A stretch of DNA of 64,000 nt from a bacterium. GTDB taxonomy: Bacteria; Cyanobacteriota; Sericytochromatia; S15B-MN24; UBA4093. The first letter of the stretch is position 1. The number at the start of each line of letters is the position of its first letter. A model generated the notes under the pieces. That model was not told the origin of the DNA. It saw only the letters and a program-made list of their open reading frames with translations, and searched no databases. The DNA lies in contig JAGIBK010000004.1 in assembly GCA_017744355.1 (NCBI GenBank), forward strand, positions 357,905 through 421,904, in the 5' to 3' direction. Shown piece after piece: positions 15,477 through 24,382 of the stretch. The translations under genes were made by a program, and so were the position numbers.

Positions 15477-17225
15477 ATGAGGCCCAGGAACTTTGCATGG
15501 TTATTCTTGCTCGGCTTGCTGAGCATGACGGCGCCGGCGCTGGCGCACGGGGGCGAGGCTCACGACGAGCCGCCCGCCGCCCCGGCAAGCGCCACCACGC
15601 AAGCGACCGTGGCCTCCTACGCGGAGTCGGAGAGCTTCGAGCTGACGCTCAAGTCGCCGCCGCTCGCGGCGAAGCGACACGAGACGATCAAGCTCTTGCT
15701 CGCCGACTATCAGACGAACCAGCCTATCGAAGGGGCGACGCTCGAACTGGAGTTCTCGGGCCCCTCGACGGTGACGACCAATGCCACCCCCACCGCCGAG
15801 AAGGGGATCTACCTCGCCTCCTTGGAGCTGCCCGAACCCGGCTCCTACCAGCTGGTCGCGAGCATCACCCACGGGGATCAGGCCGACCTCCTGACGGTGG
15901 ACGAAATCCAGGTGGCGAGCGCCGCAAGCGGCACGGGCGCGCCGAGCCGAACGCCGCTCCTCGCCGGGCTGGGGGCCTTGGCCGTGCTCGGTGCGGGCGG
16001 CTTGCTGCTCGCGCGGCGCCGCTTCGGCCCCACCGCCGTCGCGGGCCTGCTCACCATCACTCTTCCGCTCGGCATGGCGAACGAAGTGCGGGCCCACGCC
16101 GGTCATGACCATGAGGAGGCGATGGCTGCCCCCGTGGCGGTGGGAGCGCCGATCCCGCTGGCCAAGGAAAGCCAGTTCCTCCTCGGCATCCGGACCGTCC
16201 CAGCCGCCGAGCGACAGGTCGCCCAGCGCACGACCCTGCTGGGCCGACTGGAGCCGCCCACCCGCCAGATCGTTGCCCTCCATGCACCGCAGGCAGGCCG
16301 CATCGCGACCCGCGAGGTGGCCGACGTGGGCGATCGCGTCCGCAAGGGCCAGGTCCTGGCGGTGGTCGAGCAGGTCCTCTCGACGAGCGAGCAGATCCAG
16401 CTTGCGAGCGAGCGCCTGAAGTACCAGAGCGAGCTCACCCAGCTCGAAGCGAGCATCTCCCAGGCCGAGCAGGACGTCGCCAAGACCCGAGCGGACCACC
16501 AGCGGGCCCTCAAACTGCGCGACATCGTCGCGGGCAAGTCCCTGGTGGACGCCGAGATTTCCCTGCGCAAGGCCGAAGACGCCCTCAAGGGGCTCAAGGG
16601 CCAGCGCGATCGCTACGCGCGCCTCGCGCCGCCGTCGCTGGAGGCGGCCCGCCGCTTCCCGATCGTTGCCCCCTTCGACGGCGTGGTCGCCGAGGCGCAC
16701 GCAACCTTCGGAGAGCAGGTCGAGCCCAGCAAGCTGCTCTACCGGGTGGTGGATCCCCGCACCCTCTGGATGGTCGCGGACGTCTACGAGCGCGATCTCG
16801 CCAAGGTGAGCCGCGCCAAGCGCGGGGTCCTCACGGTCGAAGCCCTACCCGGCGAGAAGTTCCAGGCCCGCCTCTCCAGCATGGGGACCCTGCTCGACGA
16901 GCAGACCCGGACCCTGAAGGCGCGCTTTCTGGTCGACAACGCCCAGGACAAGCTCAAGGGCGGAATGTTCGGCCGCCTCGCGGTGGAGGTCGGCGGCAAC
17001 GCCCGCGTGACCGCCGTGCCGGCCTCGGCCCTCGCCGAACTGAACGGCAAATCGGTGGTCTTCGTCCGCGTCTCCCCCGAAACCTTCGCCGCGCGCGAGG
17101 TCGTCCCGGGCAGCAGCGACGGGGGCTGGGTGGCACTCGAAGGCGTGAAAGCCGGTGAGCGGGTGGTGACCGAGGGCGTCTACCAGCTCAAGTCCACCGC
17201 CGAGAAGGGGCCGGCCCGCAGATGA
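15477..17225 (+). CDS. RND efflux periplasmic adaptor (CusB/CzcB type) fused to an N-terminal secreted beta-domain
   Basis: This 582-residue protein is longer than typical adaptors. Residues 1-22 are a signal peptide (LLGLLSMTAPALA). Residues about 40-150 form a FixH/YtkA-like beta-sandwich. Residues about 160-205 contain two hydrophobic segments followed by the His-rich AHAGHDHEE. The rest is a normal membrane-fusion protein: a barrel-sandwich half (RIATREVADVGDRVRKGQVLAVV), a coiled coil, the second half (APFDGVVAEAHATFGEQVEP) and beta-barrel domains. It would link the RND pump at 17222 (4-nt overlap) to the TolC-like channel at 20793. The fusion of two exported modules in one chain is unusual. 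Confidence 0.85.
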   Translation: MRPRNFAWLFLLGLLSMTAPALAHGGEAHDEPPAAPASATTQATVASYAESESFELTLKSPPLAAKRHETIKLLLADYQTNQPIEGATLELEFSGPSTVTTNATPTAEKGIYLASLELPEPGSYQLVASITHGDQADLLTVDEIQVASAASGTGAPSRTPLLAGLGALAVLGAGGLLLARRRFGPTAVAGLLTITLPLGMANEVRAHAGHDHEEAMAAPVAVGAPIPLAKESQFLLGIRTVPAAERQVAQRTTLLGRLEPPTRQIVALHAPQAGRIATREVADVGDRVRKGQVLAVVEQVLSTSEQIQLASERLKYQSELTQLEASISQAEQDVAKTRADHQRALKLRDIVAGKSLVDAEISLRKAEDALKGLKGQRDRYARLAPPSLEAARRFPIVAPFDGVVAEAHATFGEQVEPSKLLYRVVDPRTLWMVADVYERDLAKVSRAKRGVLTVEALPGEKFQARLSSMGTLLDEQTRTLKARFLVDNAQDKLKGGMFGRLAVEVGGNARVTAVPASALAELNGKSVVFVRVSPETFAAREVVPGSSDGGWVALEGVKAGERVVTEGVYQLKSTAEKGPARR

Positions 17226-20200
17226 TCAACGCCATCCTGCGCTTCTCCCTCAAAAATCGCTTCCTGGTCATCGCCCTGGCTGCACTGGTGCTGGTCTACG
17301 GCACCATGACCCTGCTCAAGCTACCCGTCGACGTCTTCCCCGACCTCAACCGGCCGACCGTCACCATCATGACGGAGGCTCCCGGCCTCGCGCCGGAAGA
17401 GGTCGAAACCCTGGTGACCATGCCCCTCGAGACCGCCATGAACGGGGCCCCCGGGGTCAACCGGGTGCGCTCGAGCTCGGGCATCGGGCTCTCGGTCATC
17501 TACGTGGAGTTCGACTGGGGCACCGACATCTACAAGGACCGCCAGATCGTCTCCGAGAAGCTCCAGATCGCCAAGGAGCGCCTCCCCGACACCGTCACCC
17601 CGGCCATGGGCCCCATCGCCTCGATCATGGGCGAGATCATGCTGATCGGGATGAGCTCGGAGACCATGGACCCGATGGAGGTGCGGACCTGGGCGGACTG
17701 GGTGGTGCGCCAGCGCCTGTTGACCATTCCCGGCGTCGCCCAGGTCGTCAACATCGGGGGCGGGGTGCGGCAGTACCAGGTGCAGGTGAGCCCCGCGCGC
17801 CTCAAGCAGTACGGCTTCAGCCTCGAAGAGGTCGAGAAGGCCGTCTCGGGGAGCAACCAGAACACCACCGGCGGCTTCGTCGAGCGGCGAGGCCAGGAGT
17901 TCATGATCCGGAATATGGGCCGTGCCGCCTCCCCGGCCGATATCGAGGCGACGGTGGTCGGGGTGCGAAACGGGGTGCCCGTCACCCTGGCGCAGGTGGC
18001 CGAAGTGCGCTTCGCCCCCATGATCAAGCGCGGGGACGCGTCGGTGAACGGCCGGCCCGCCGTGATCCTGAGCGTGCAAAAGCAGCCGGGCGCCAACACC
18101 GTCGCGCTCACCGAGCAGATCGATCACGTGCTCGCCGACCTCAAACGGACCCTCCCCTCGGAGATCGCCCTCAACGGCGACCTGTTCCGCCAGGCCCGCT
18201 TCATCGAGGCGTCGGTGGCCAACGTCGAGGAAGCCCTGCGCGATGGGGCGATCCTCGTGCTCATCGTGCTCTTCCTCTTCCTCTTGAACTTCCGGACGAC
18301 CTTCATCACCCTGACGGCCATCCCCCTCTCGTTCGTCGTGACCTTCCTGTTCATGAAGGCCTTCGGGATCTCGGTCAACACCATGACCCTCGGGGGCCTT
18401 GCGATCGCCATCGGCGAGCTGGTGGACGACGCCATCGTGGACGTGGAGAACATCTTCCGTCGATTGCGCGAGAACCGTCAGCTTCCCGACCCGAAACCCG
18501 CGCTGCAAGTCGTCTACGAGGCCTCCAGCGAGATCCGCAACTCGATCGTCTTCGCCACCGTCATCGTGGTGCTGGTCTTCGTGCCGCTGTTCGCCATGGG
18601 CGGCATTGAGGGGCGCATGTTCGTGCCCCTCGGGATCGCCTACATCGTCTCCATCCTGGCGTCCCTGTTCGTCTCCATCACCGTCACCCCCGCGCTCGCC
18701 TCCTACCTCCTGCCCAACATGAAGGCGACCGGGCAGCACCAGGACGGCTGGCTGGTCCGCCAGCTGAAGCGCGTCAACGCCTGGATCCTCGAACGTACCC
18801 TGCGGCACCCCAAGCCGGTGCTCGTGGTCGCAGGCACGCTGGTGGTCATCGCCGGTGCGACCGTTCCCTTCTTCGGGCGCGAGTTCCTGCCCCCCTTCAA
18901 CGAGGGGACGGCGACCGTGAGCGTCATGGCCCTGCCCGGGACCTCCCTGAGCGAGTCCAACCGCATGGGGGGCATCGCCGAGCGCGAGATCTTGAAGGTC
19001 CCGGAGGTCCTCTCAGTCGGTCGCCGGACCGGCCGCGCCGAGATGGACGAGCACGCCGAGGGGGTCCACTCCTCCGAGATCGACGTGGACCTCAAGGCGT
19101 CCGGGCGCTCGCGCCAGGCCGTGCTGGACGACATCCGCGATCGGGTCAAGGCCATTCCGGGCGTCTCGGTCAGCGTCGGGCAACCCATCGCCCACCGGCT
19201 GGATCACCTGCTCTCGGGCATCCGCGCCCAGATCGCCGTCAAACTCTTCGGCCCAGACCTCGACGTGCTCAGGGCCAAGGCAATGGAGATCGAGGAGGCC
19301 ATGGCCCACGTGCCGGGCGCCGTGGACGTCCAGACCGAAAAGCAGGTCCTCGTGCCTCAGCTCAAGATCGAGGCCGACCGCGAAGCGGCCGCGCGCTATG
19401 GCATCCAGCCCGGCGCCCTGACCGAGATCCTCGAGACCGCCCTCAACGGCCGCGTCGTCTCGCAGGTGCTGGAGGGCCAGCGCACGTTCGATCTGCTCGT
19501 ACGGTTCGACCAGTCGGCGCACGACAGTCCCCAGGCCATCGAGGAGGCCCTGATCGACACGCCGAGCGGTCAGAAGATCCCGCTCGCCGCCGTGGCACGG
19601 GTCGTCGAGACCAAGGGCCCGAACCTCATCAACCGGGAGAACGTGCAGCGCCGGATCGTCGTCCAGGCCAACACCTCGGGGCGCGACCTGGGAGCGGTGG
19701 TCAAGGACATCCAGCAGGCGATCGCCTCCAAGGTCGAGCTGCCCCAGGGCTACTTCATCACCTACGGCGGTCAGTTCGAGAGTCAGCAAGAGGCCTCACG
19801 CCTCATCGGCGTGCTGGGCATCGCCTCCTTGCTCGGGATCTTCATGGCCCTCTTCCTGCACCTGCGCTCCGCCAACCTGGTCCTCCAGATCATGCTGAGC
19901 ATCCCCATGGCGCTCATCGGGTCGGTGGCGGCCATCCTCCTGACCGGCCGGGTCATGTCGGTGGCCTCGCTGGTGGGGTTCGTGACCCTGGCGGGCATCG
20001 CGAGCCGCAATGGGATCATGATGATCTCCCACTACCTGCACCTGATGCGGGAAGAGGGCGAGGACTTCACCCGCCAGATGATCGTGCGCGGCTCGCAAGA
20101 GCGCCTGGTGCCCGTGCTCATGACCGCCTCGACGGCCATGCTGGCGCTGATCCCCATCGCCCTCTCCGCGGGCGAGCCGGGCAAGGAGATCCTCCAGCCG

Positions 20201-20407
20201 GTGGCCGTCGTCATCCTGGGCGGGTTGCTCTCTTCGACCCTCTTGAACTTCATCGTCGTTCCCCCCGTCTTCTACCTGTTCGGGCGCAAGGCCGCCGCGC
20301 GCGTCCTCGCCCACGAAGCAAAGGAGCCCTTCCATGATCAAGCTGCCCCTCGCCCTGGCCACGGCCCTGACGTTCAGCCTGGCGGTGCTGCCGGCCTCGG
20401 CGCATAG
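17222..20407 (+). CDS. Heavy-metal RND efflux pump (CusA/CzcA family)
   Basis: The 1061-residue inner-membrane antiporter has the typical RND repeat. Each half has one helix, a large periplasmic loop and a block of helices. Signatures include LPVDVFPDLNRPTVTIMTEAPG near the start, GGLAIAIGELVDDAIVDVENIFRRLRENR in helix 4 and the second-half equivalent GRVMSVASLVGFVTLAGIASRNGIMMISH. The helix-4 sequence is closer to CusA-like (HME4) than to classical CzcA pumps, so Cu/Ag or a related metal is as likely as Co/Zn/Cd. The last 24 codons overlap the next gene by 74 nt. Confidence 0.92.
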   Translation: MINAILRFSLKNRFLVIALAALVLVYGTMTLLKLPVDVFPDLNRPTVTIMTEAPGLAPEEVETLVTMPLETAMNGAPGVNRVRSSSGIGLSVIYVEFDWGTDIYKDRQIVSEKLQIAKERLPDTVTPAMGPIASIMGEIMLIGMSSETMDPMEVRTWADWVVRQRLLTIPGVAQVVNIGGGVRQYQVQVSPARLKQYGFSLEEVEKAVSGSNQNTTGGFVERRGQEFMIRNMGRAASPADIEATVVGVRNGVPVTLAQVAEVRFAPMIKRGDASVNGRPAVILSVQKQPGANTVALTEQIDHVLADLKRTLPSEIALNGDLFRQARFIEASVANVEEALRDGAILVLIVLFLFLLNFRTTFITLTAIPLSFVVTFLFMKAFGISVNTMTLGGLAIAIGELVDDAIVDVENIFRRLRENRQLPDPKPALQVVYEASSEIRNSIVFATVIVVLVFVPLFAMGGIEGRMFVPLGIAYIVSILASLFVSITVTPALASYLLPNMKATGQHQDGWLVRQLKRVNAWILERTLRHPKPVLVVAGTLVVIAGATVPFFGREFLPPFNEGTATVSVMALPGTSLSESNRMGGIAEREILKVPEVLSVGRRTGRAEMDEHAEGVHSSEIDVDLKASGRSRQAVLDDIRDRVKAIPGVSVSVGQPIAHRLDHLLSGIRAQIAVKLFGPDLDVLRAKAMEIEEAMAHVPGAVDVQTEKQVLVPQLKIEADREAAARYGIQPGALTEILETALNGRVVSQVLEGQRTFDLLVRFDQSAHDSPQAIEEALIDTPSGQKIPLAAVARVVETKGPNLINRENVQRRIVVQANTSGRDLGAVVKDIQQAIASKVELPQGYFITYGGQFESQQEASRLIGVLGIASLLGIFMALFLHLRSANLVLQIMLSIPMALIGSVAAILLTGRVMSVASLVGFVTLAGIASRNGIMMISHYLHLMREEGEDFTRQMIVRGSQERLVPVLMTASTAMLALIPIALSAGEPGKEILQPVAVVILGGLLSSTLLNFIVVPPVFYLFGRKAAARVLAHEAKEPFHDQAAPRPGHGPDVQPGGAAGLGA

Positions 20408-20753
20408 CGGCCACGAGCACCAGGCCGTCGAAGCCGGCGATCACGCGCACCACGCCCCGCACGGCGGCGCGGTGAGGACGGTCGGCAAGTACCACTACGA
20501 GCTACTCGCCAAGACAGATAAGCTCCAGGTCTTCCTGCTGGATGACACCCTGAAGCCCCTGCCGACGGCAGGGATCACCGGGCAGGCCATCGTGCAGGTG
20601 CCCGGCAAGGGCAAGCAAACGGTGACGCTCTCGCCGAAGGGCGATCGCTTCGAGGGCGCCGCCACCCTCGCCGGGACCAAGACCTTCGTCGCGATCGTGA
20701 GCCTCAAGCTGGACGGCAAGAACCAGAGCGCCCGCTTCAAGTACCAGCTGTAA
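20334..20753 (+). CDS. His-rich periplasmic protein linked to metal-efflux operons
   Basis: The 139-residue protein has a signal peptide (ATALTFSLAVLPASA). A histidine cluster follows (HSGHEHQAVEAGDHAHHAPHGG), ending in the PHGGAVRTVGKYHYEL motif often found in small proteins beside CzcA-type pumps. The rest is a small beta-domain. It probably binds metal in the periplasm and hands it to the adaptor or pump. Its start lies within the 3' end of the pump gene, which suggests coupling. Confidence 0.78.
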   Translation: MIKLPLALATALTFSLAVLPASAHSGHEHQAVEAGDHAHHAPHGGAVRTVGKYHYELLAKTDKLQVFLLDDTLKPLPTAGITGQAIVQVPGKGKQTVTLSPKGDRFEGAATLAGTKTFVAIVSLKLDGKNQSARFKYQL

Positions 20754-20792
20754 CAGCGCGCCGTGCCAAGACGCCGCTGCGAGAGGTCCTTC

Positions 20793-22016
20793 ATGCTTCG
20801 CCCCACCGCCGCTTTGCTCGCCCTCGCCCTGGCCTTTTCGGCGACGCCCGCTCGGGCGCTCGCTCCGATCGGCCTGGACGAAGCCGTGAAGCAGGCCCTT
20901 GCCCAAAACCCCCAGCTCATGGCCGCCGAGCGCCAGGTCGAAGCGGCCCAGGCGCGCGAAGTCCAGGCCGCGGCCCTGCCGAACCCCAACCTCAAGCTCT
21001 CGGCCGACTCCATCCGGCTCGGCAGCAGCGGCGGCGATTACAAGGCAGGGCTCAGCCAGCCCCTCTTGCTCGGCGGGCAACGCGCGGCGCGCACCGAAGT
21101 GGCCAAGCTCGACAAGGCGCTCGCCGAGTTCGAGCGCGCGGTCCTGCGCCAGGACCTCGAAGCCCGGGTCAAGGAGGCCTACGCCCGCGTCCTCTTCGAG
21201 CAAGAGGGCCTGGCGTTCGCCAAGGGCAACGCCGACGCGGCGCAGGCCCACCTGCGGGCGAGCCAGATCCTCGTCAAGGCGGGTGAGGTGCCCCAGGTCG
21301 AGGCGTTGCGCGCCGAGCTGGACCTCAGCCGTGCGCAGCGAGCGGTCGCCTCAAGCGAGGGCCGGGTCGCCGACGCCCTGGGACGCCTCAACGTCCTCTT
21401 GGGGCGCAAGGCCGAAGAGCCCCTCGCGATCCAGGCGCTGCCCATCCCCAAGCTCACGAGCCTGCCGCCCGTCGCGCAGCTCGTCGCGACCAGCCTCGAA
21501 CGACGCCCTGAGCTGAGCCAGGCGGAGGCGAACGTTCAGCGCGAGACCCTCCTGCGCCGGGTCGCCCTCTCGGGTATGTGGACCGGCGCCGAGATCGAGG
21601 TCGGAGGCGGGCTCTCGGACGGATCGCCCGCCATCGGCGCCTCGCTCACCCTGCCCATGCCCTTCTACCGGCAGCAAGGCGAAGTCGCCGAGGCGGAGGC
21701 CAACCGGGCCCGCGCCGAGGCCCAGCGGGACCAGCTGCGCAACGAGATCTCGCTCGAAGTGGCGCGCGCCCACCGCGAGGCGACCTTGGCAGCAGACCAG
21801 GCGGGACGCTACCAGCAGGCCTATCTCCCGCAGGCCGAGCGCCTTCTGGACAACGCCCAGCGCCGCTTCAGGGCCGGCGAGGGCAGCGGGCTCGAAGTCA
21901 TCGAGGCCCGGCGGGCGCTCTTCGAAACCCAGACGGGCTACCAGCAGGCGCTGCTCGACTTTCGCCTTGCGATCGCAAGCCTCGAACGGGCGACGGGAAG
22001 CGAGCTTACGCGCTGA
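20793..22016 (+). CDS. Outer-membrane efflux channel (TolC/CzcC family)
   Basis: This 407-residue protein has a signal peptide (ALLALALAFSATPARA) and two outer-membrane efflux repeats rich in long amphipathic helices, starting with IGLDEAVKQALAQNPQL. Repeat two includes EVARAHREATLAADQAGRYQ and FRAGEGSGLEVIEARRALFETQTGYQQALLDF. It completes a tripartite pump with the adaptor and RND proteins. The start at 20793 gives a normal signal peptide and follows GAGAGG. The repressor gene begins 21 nt downstream. Confidence 0.9.
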   Translation: MLRPTAALLALALAFSATPARALAPIGLDEAVKQALAQNPQLMAAERQVEAAQAREVQAAALPNPNLKLSADSIRLGSSGGDYKAGLSQPLLLGGQRAARTEVAKLDKALAEFERAVLRQDLEARVKEAYARVLFEQEGLAFAKGNADAAQAHLRASQILVKAGEVPQVEALRAELDLSRAQRAVASSEGRVADALGRLNVLLGRKAEEPLAIQALPIPKLTSLPPVAQLVATSLERRPELSQAEANVQRETLLRRVALSGMWTGAEIEVGGGLSDGSPAIGASLTLPMPFYRQQGEVAEAEANRARAEAQRDQLRNEISLEVARAHREATLAADQAGRYQQAYLPQAERLLDNAQRRFRAGEGSGLEVIEARRALFETQTGYQQALLDFRLAIASLERATGSELTR

Positions 22017-22037
22017 ACGCGGTAGGATGGAGGCACC

Positions 22038-22421
22038 ATGGCACCGAACGATTTTGACGGCGGATCCTTTCATCCAGGCAAACCGGGGCTGAAGAAGCTG
22101 CTCGGCGAGCTGGAGGCCGACATCATGCAGCTCGTCTGGGCGCATGAGGCGGACGCGGTGACGGTCCGCGAGATCCACGAGCGCCTCCAGGAGACGCGCC
22201 GCATCGCCTACACGACCGTCATGACCGTCATGGGCAACCTGGCAAAGAAGGGCCTGCTCAGCGTCGAACCGGTGGGCAAGGCCTACGCCTACCGCCCGAC
22301 CCAGTCGTACGAGCAGTTCACCGAGGGGGCCGTCTCGCGGATCGTCGAGGAGCTGCTCAAGGACTTCACCAACCCGGCGATCGCAAGCTTCACCCGGGCC
22401 ATGGACCAGCAGCGTCCATGA
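22038..22421 (+). CDS. BlaI/MecI/CopY-family transcriptional repressor
   Basis: The 127-residue protein has the winged-helix signature of the BlaI family: LGELEADIMQLVWAHEADAVTVREIHERLQ, then the recognition region RRIAYTTVMTVMGNLAKKGLLSVE, then the helical dimerisation tail. Family members bind TACA/TGTA- or TACTA/TAGTA-type dyads. They are released by a membrane metallopeptidase signal (BlaI, MecI) or by copper (CopY). No CopY-type cysteine hook is visible. It overlaps the peptidase gene by 4 nt. I infer it controls the palindrome-containing promoter at 14.9 kb, since it is the distal end of that operon. Confidence 0.88.
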   Translation: MAPNDFDGGSFHPGKPGLKKLLGELEADIMQLVWAHEADAVTVREIHERLQETRRIAYTTVMTVMGNLAKKGLLSVEPVGKAYAYRPTQSYEQFTEGAVSRIVEELLKDFTNPAIASFTRAMDQQRP

Positions 22422-23239
22422 CGGTGGCATCTTCTCGCCAAGAGCTCACGGCGCGCGGGGGCATGGCCTTGGCGGCGCTCGGCCTGCCCGCCTCTCTCAT
22501 CCTCGCCGCCGGCTTCGGGCTCGTCCTGATGGCGGTCGCCGGCTGCCGGCACATGTCCCTGGAGCTCGGGGTCACAGGCGGCAGTCTCGCACTGCTCGCG
22601 GTGGGGGGCCTGGCTTCGAGCTTCCTCGGCAACCTCGTCCGCGCCCGAAGGGCCCGAAACCTCGCCGACCAGGTCTCGATCGAGGTCGAGGACGAGGAGC
22701 GGCTGCGCGTCGTAACGCGCCTCGCGGCCCGGCTGGGGGTTCCTGCCCCCTCGCTGCGAGCCGTCGTCTCGGATGCCCCCTACGCCTTCGGGGTCCTCGA
22801 TCGCCCGCCGTGCATCGTCGTCTCGACCTGGGTCTTCGACCACCTGACGGATCCCGAGTGGGAGGCCCTCGTCGCACACGAGCTGGCCCACATGCGCCGA
22901 GAAGATCGCCTGTTCCGCTGGCTCGGCTCCCTGTTCTGGCGCAGCCTCAAGGGGATGCCGGGGGCGCACCGAACCTGGCAGCAGCTCGACACCGCCATGG
23001 AGGATGCCGCCGATCGCGCTGCGGGCGAGCTCCTGGGCGATGAGGCGGCACTCGCCTCTGCGCGTCGGAAGTTCCTCGCGGCAGAGGGCACGGGGACTCC
23101 GCCCGCCCAACTCCTCAAGGCCCTCGCACCCGCCCCCCTTCCGGTCCAGCTCGCGCTGGCGAGCCTCGGAGTGGTGGCCACCCTGCCGCTGCTGCCCCTC
23201 GTGGTCGTCCCGCTCTGCATGAGCTTTTGCGGGGTCTAG
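22418..23239 (+). CDS. Membrane zinc metallopeptidase (M48/M56, BlaR1-like)
   Basis: This 273-residue integral-membrane protein has two N-terminal helices (residues about 15-75), a cytosolic catalytic region with HELAH (His154, Glu155, His158) and a C-terminal helix. It lacks the large external sensor domain of BlaR1/MecR1. It is the translationally coupled partner of the BlaI-type repressor, which it may cleave or inactivate on an envelope or metal signal. That role is inferred from gene order. The stop is followed by a 150-nt gap to the next operon. Confidence 0.85.
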   Translation: MTVASSRQELTARGGMALAALGLPASLILAAGFGLVLMAVAGCRHMSLELGVTGGSLALLAVGGLASSFLGNLVRARRARNLADQVSIEVEDEERLRVVTRLAARLGVPAPSLRAVVSDAPYAFGVLDRPPCIVVSTWVFDHLTDPEWEALVAHELAHMRREDRLFRWLGSLFWRSLKGMPGAHRTWQQLDTAMEDAADRAAGELLGDEAALASARRKFLAAEGTGTPPAQLLKALAPAPLPVQLALASLGVVATLPLLPLVVVPLCMSFCGV

Positions 23240-23312
23240 GAAGCCAACCGAAACCCAAGTCGCCCCGCCGGTTCACGACCACCTCGCGAACCTTCGCGCT
23301 CCGACTTTTGAA

Positions 23313-23360
23313 AATATTACCCGGGTAATATTGACTTCAAGAATATTACCCGGGTAATAT
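23313..23360 (+). promoter_or_regulatory. Two identical 18-bp palindromic operators spanning a promoter
   Basis: ATATTACCCGGGTAATAT occurs twice (23314-23331 and 23343-23360), centre to centre 29 bp. A promoter is woven into them: TTGACT (23331-23336), an 18-bp spacer, and TAATAT (23355-23360), which is the last half of the second palindrome. A dimeric repressor, for example of the TetR type, would occlude the promoter. No such regulator is encoded next to it. Confidence 0.85.
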
Positions 23361-23389
23361 CATGCCAGCTCATCGGAAAGGAGCATGGC

Positions 23390-24004
23390 ATGGACACGCA
23401 ACCGCACACCTACACGGCCTTCGCCGAGACGCGCCTCGTCGCCGCGGGAAGCATCGAGGACGTGGCCCTCAGGACCAAGGAATGGCTCGAAGAGGGCGGA
23501 GCCTCGGTGCTCGTCTTCGAGGACCAGACGGGCCAGCAAATCGACCTCGACCTCCGGGGCACGCACGACGAGGCCTTGGCGCGCCTTCAAGCGCATCCCT
23601 GGCTCCAGCGTCACCAAGCACCCGAGGAGAAGCGCCAGGGCCCCGGCCGTCCCAAGCTCGGCGTCACCTCGCGCGAGGTCTCGCTCCTGCCCAGGCACTG
23701 GGATTGGCTCAACGAGCAATCGGGCGGCGCCTCGGTGACCCTTCGCAAGCTCGTCGAAGAGAAGATGAAGCAGAGCCAGGGTGCGGACCGCGCCCGCAAG
23801 GCCCGCGACGCCGCCTCCAAGTTCATGTGGAGCATGGGCGGCAACCTGCCCGACTTCGAAGAGGCCTCGCGCGCCTTCACCCGCAAGGAATACGCGCGCT
23901 TCGACCAGCTGATCGAGGCGTGGCCCGAGGATATCCGGGCGTACATGCGAAAGCTCGTCTCCACGGCCGCTCACGCCGAAGAGGAGGTGGCAGGTGAACG
24001 CTAA
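23390..24004 (+). CDS. DUF2239 family protein
   Basis: The 204-residue soluble protein matches the DUF2239 pattern. An N-terminal half starts TYTAFAETRLVAAGSIEDVALRTKEWLE, the central signature is GRPKLGVTSREVSLLPRHWDWL, and the C-terminal half is helical (FEEASRAFTRKEYARFDQLIEAWPEDIRAYM). Its function is unknown. AAAGGAG precedes the start. It is the first gene behind the double-palindrome promoter and overlaps the GIY-YIG gene by 11 nt, so it belongs to the same operon as the MFS pump. Confidence 0.85.
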   Translation: MDTQPHTYTAFAETRLVAAGSIEDVALRTKEWLEEGGASVLVFEDQTGQQIDLDLRGTHDEALARLQAHPWLQRHQAPEEKRQGPGRPKLGVTSREVSLLPRHWDWLNEQSGGASVTLRKLVEEKMKQSQGADRARKARDAASKFMWSMGGNLPDFEEASRAFTRKEYARFDQLIEAWPEDIRAYMRKLVSTAAHAEEEVAGER

Positions 24005-24359
24005 GGAAACCCTCAAGGCCGACTACCGACACAACTGGCCCAAGCTCCGCAAGATGGGCGTGTACCAGATCAAGAACCAGGTGAACGGCAAGGTCTTCCT
24101 CGCGGCGAGCCTGAACCTGGAAGGCACGGTCGAACGCGATCGCGCCTGGCTGCCCCGAGGCGGCCACACCAACCACAAGCTCCAGCAGGACTGGAAGGCG
24201 TTCGGCGCGGACGCCTTCACCTTCGAGATCCTGGAGACCCTGACCCCGACGGACGAGCCGCGCGATTACGCGGCCGAGGCCGCGCTCTTGCTCGAAGCAT
24301 GGAAGGCGCAGCTCGAACCCTACGGCGACAAGGGCTACCTTCCGCCGCCCCGGCGATAG
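23994..24359 (+). CDS. GIY-YIG nuclease-like family protein
   Basis: The 121-residue protein has a degenerate GIY-YIG pattern: GVYQIKNQVNGKVFLAASLNLEGTVERDR, followed by HKLQQDWKAFGADAFTFEILETL. The strand order fits the GIY-YIG core, but the second motif reads VFL rather than YIG. Nuclease activity is therefore uncertain. It sits between DUF2239 and a Tet-type MFS gene and overlaps the former. A direct role in drug or DNA-damage response is a guess. Confidence 0.72.
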   Translation: MNAKETLKADYRHNWPKLRKMGVYQIKNQVNGKVFLAASLNLEGTVERDRAWLPRGGHTNHKLQQDWKAFGADAFTFEILETLTPTDEPRDYAAEAALLLEAWKAQLEPYGDKGYLPPPRR

Positions 24360-24382
24360 CCCCACCTCACAGGAGATTCCTC

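Noticed and set aside
20334..20407. Frameshift at the 3' end of the RND pump gene
   Set aside because: The 74-nt overlap leaves both proteins with complete domains; a stop drift giving a longer tail is simpler.
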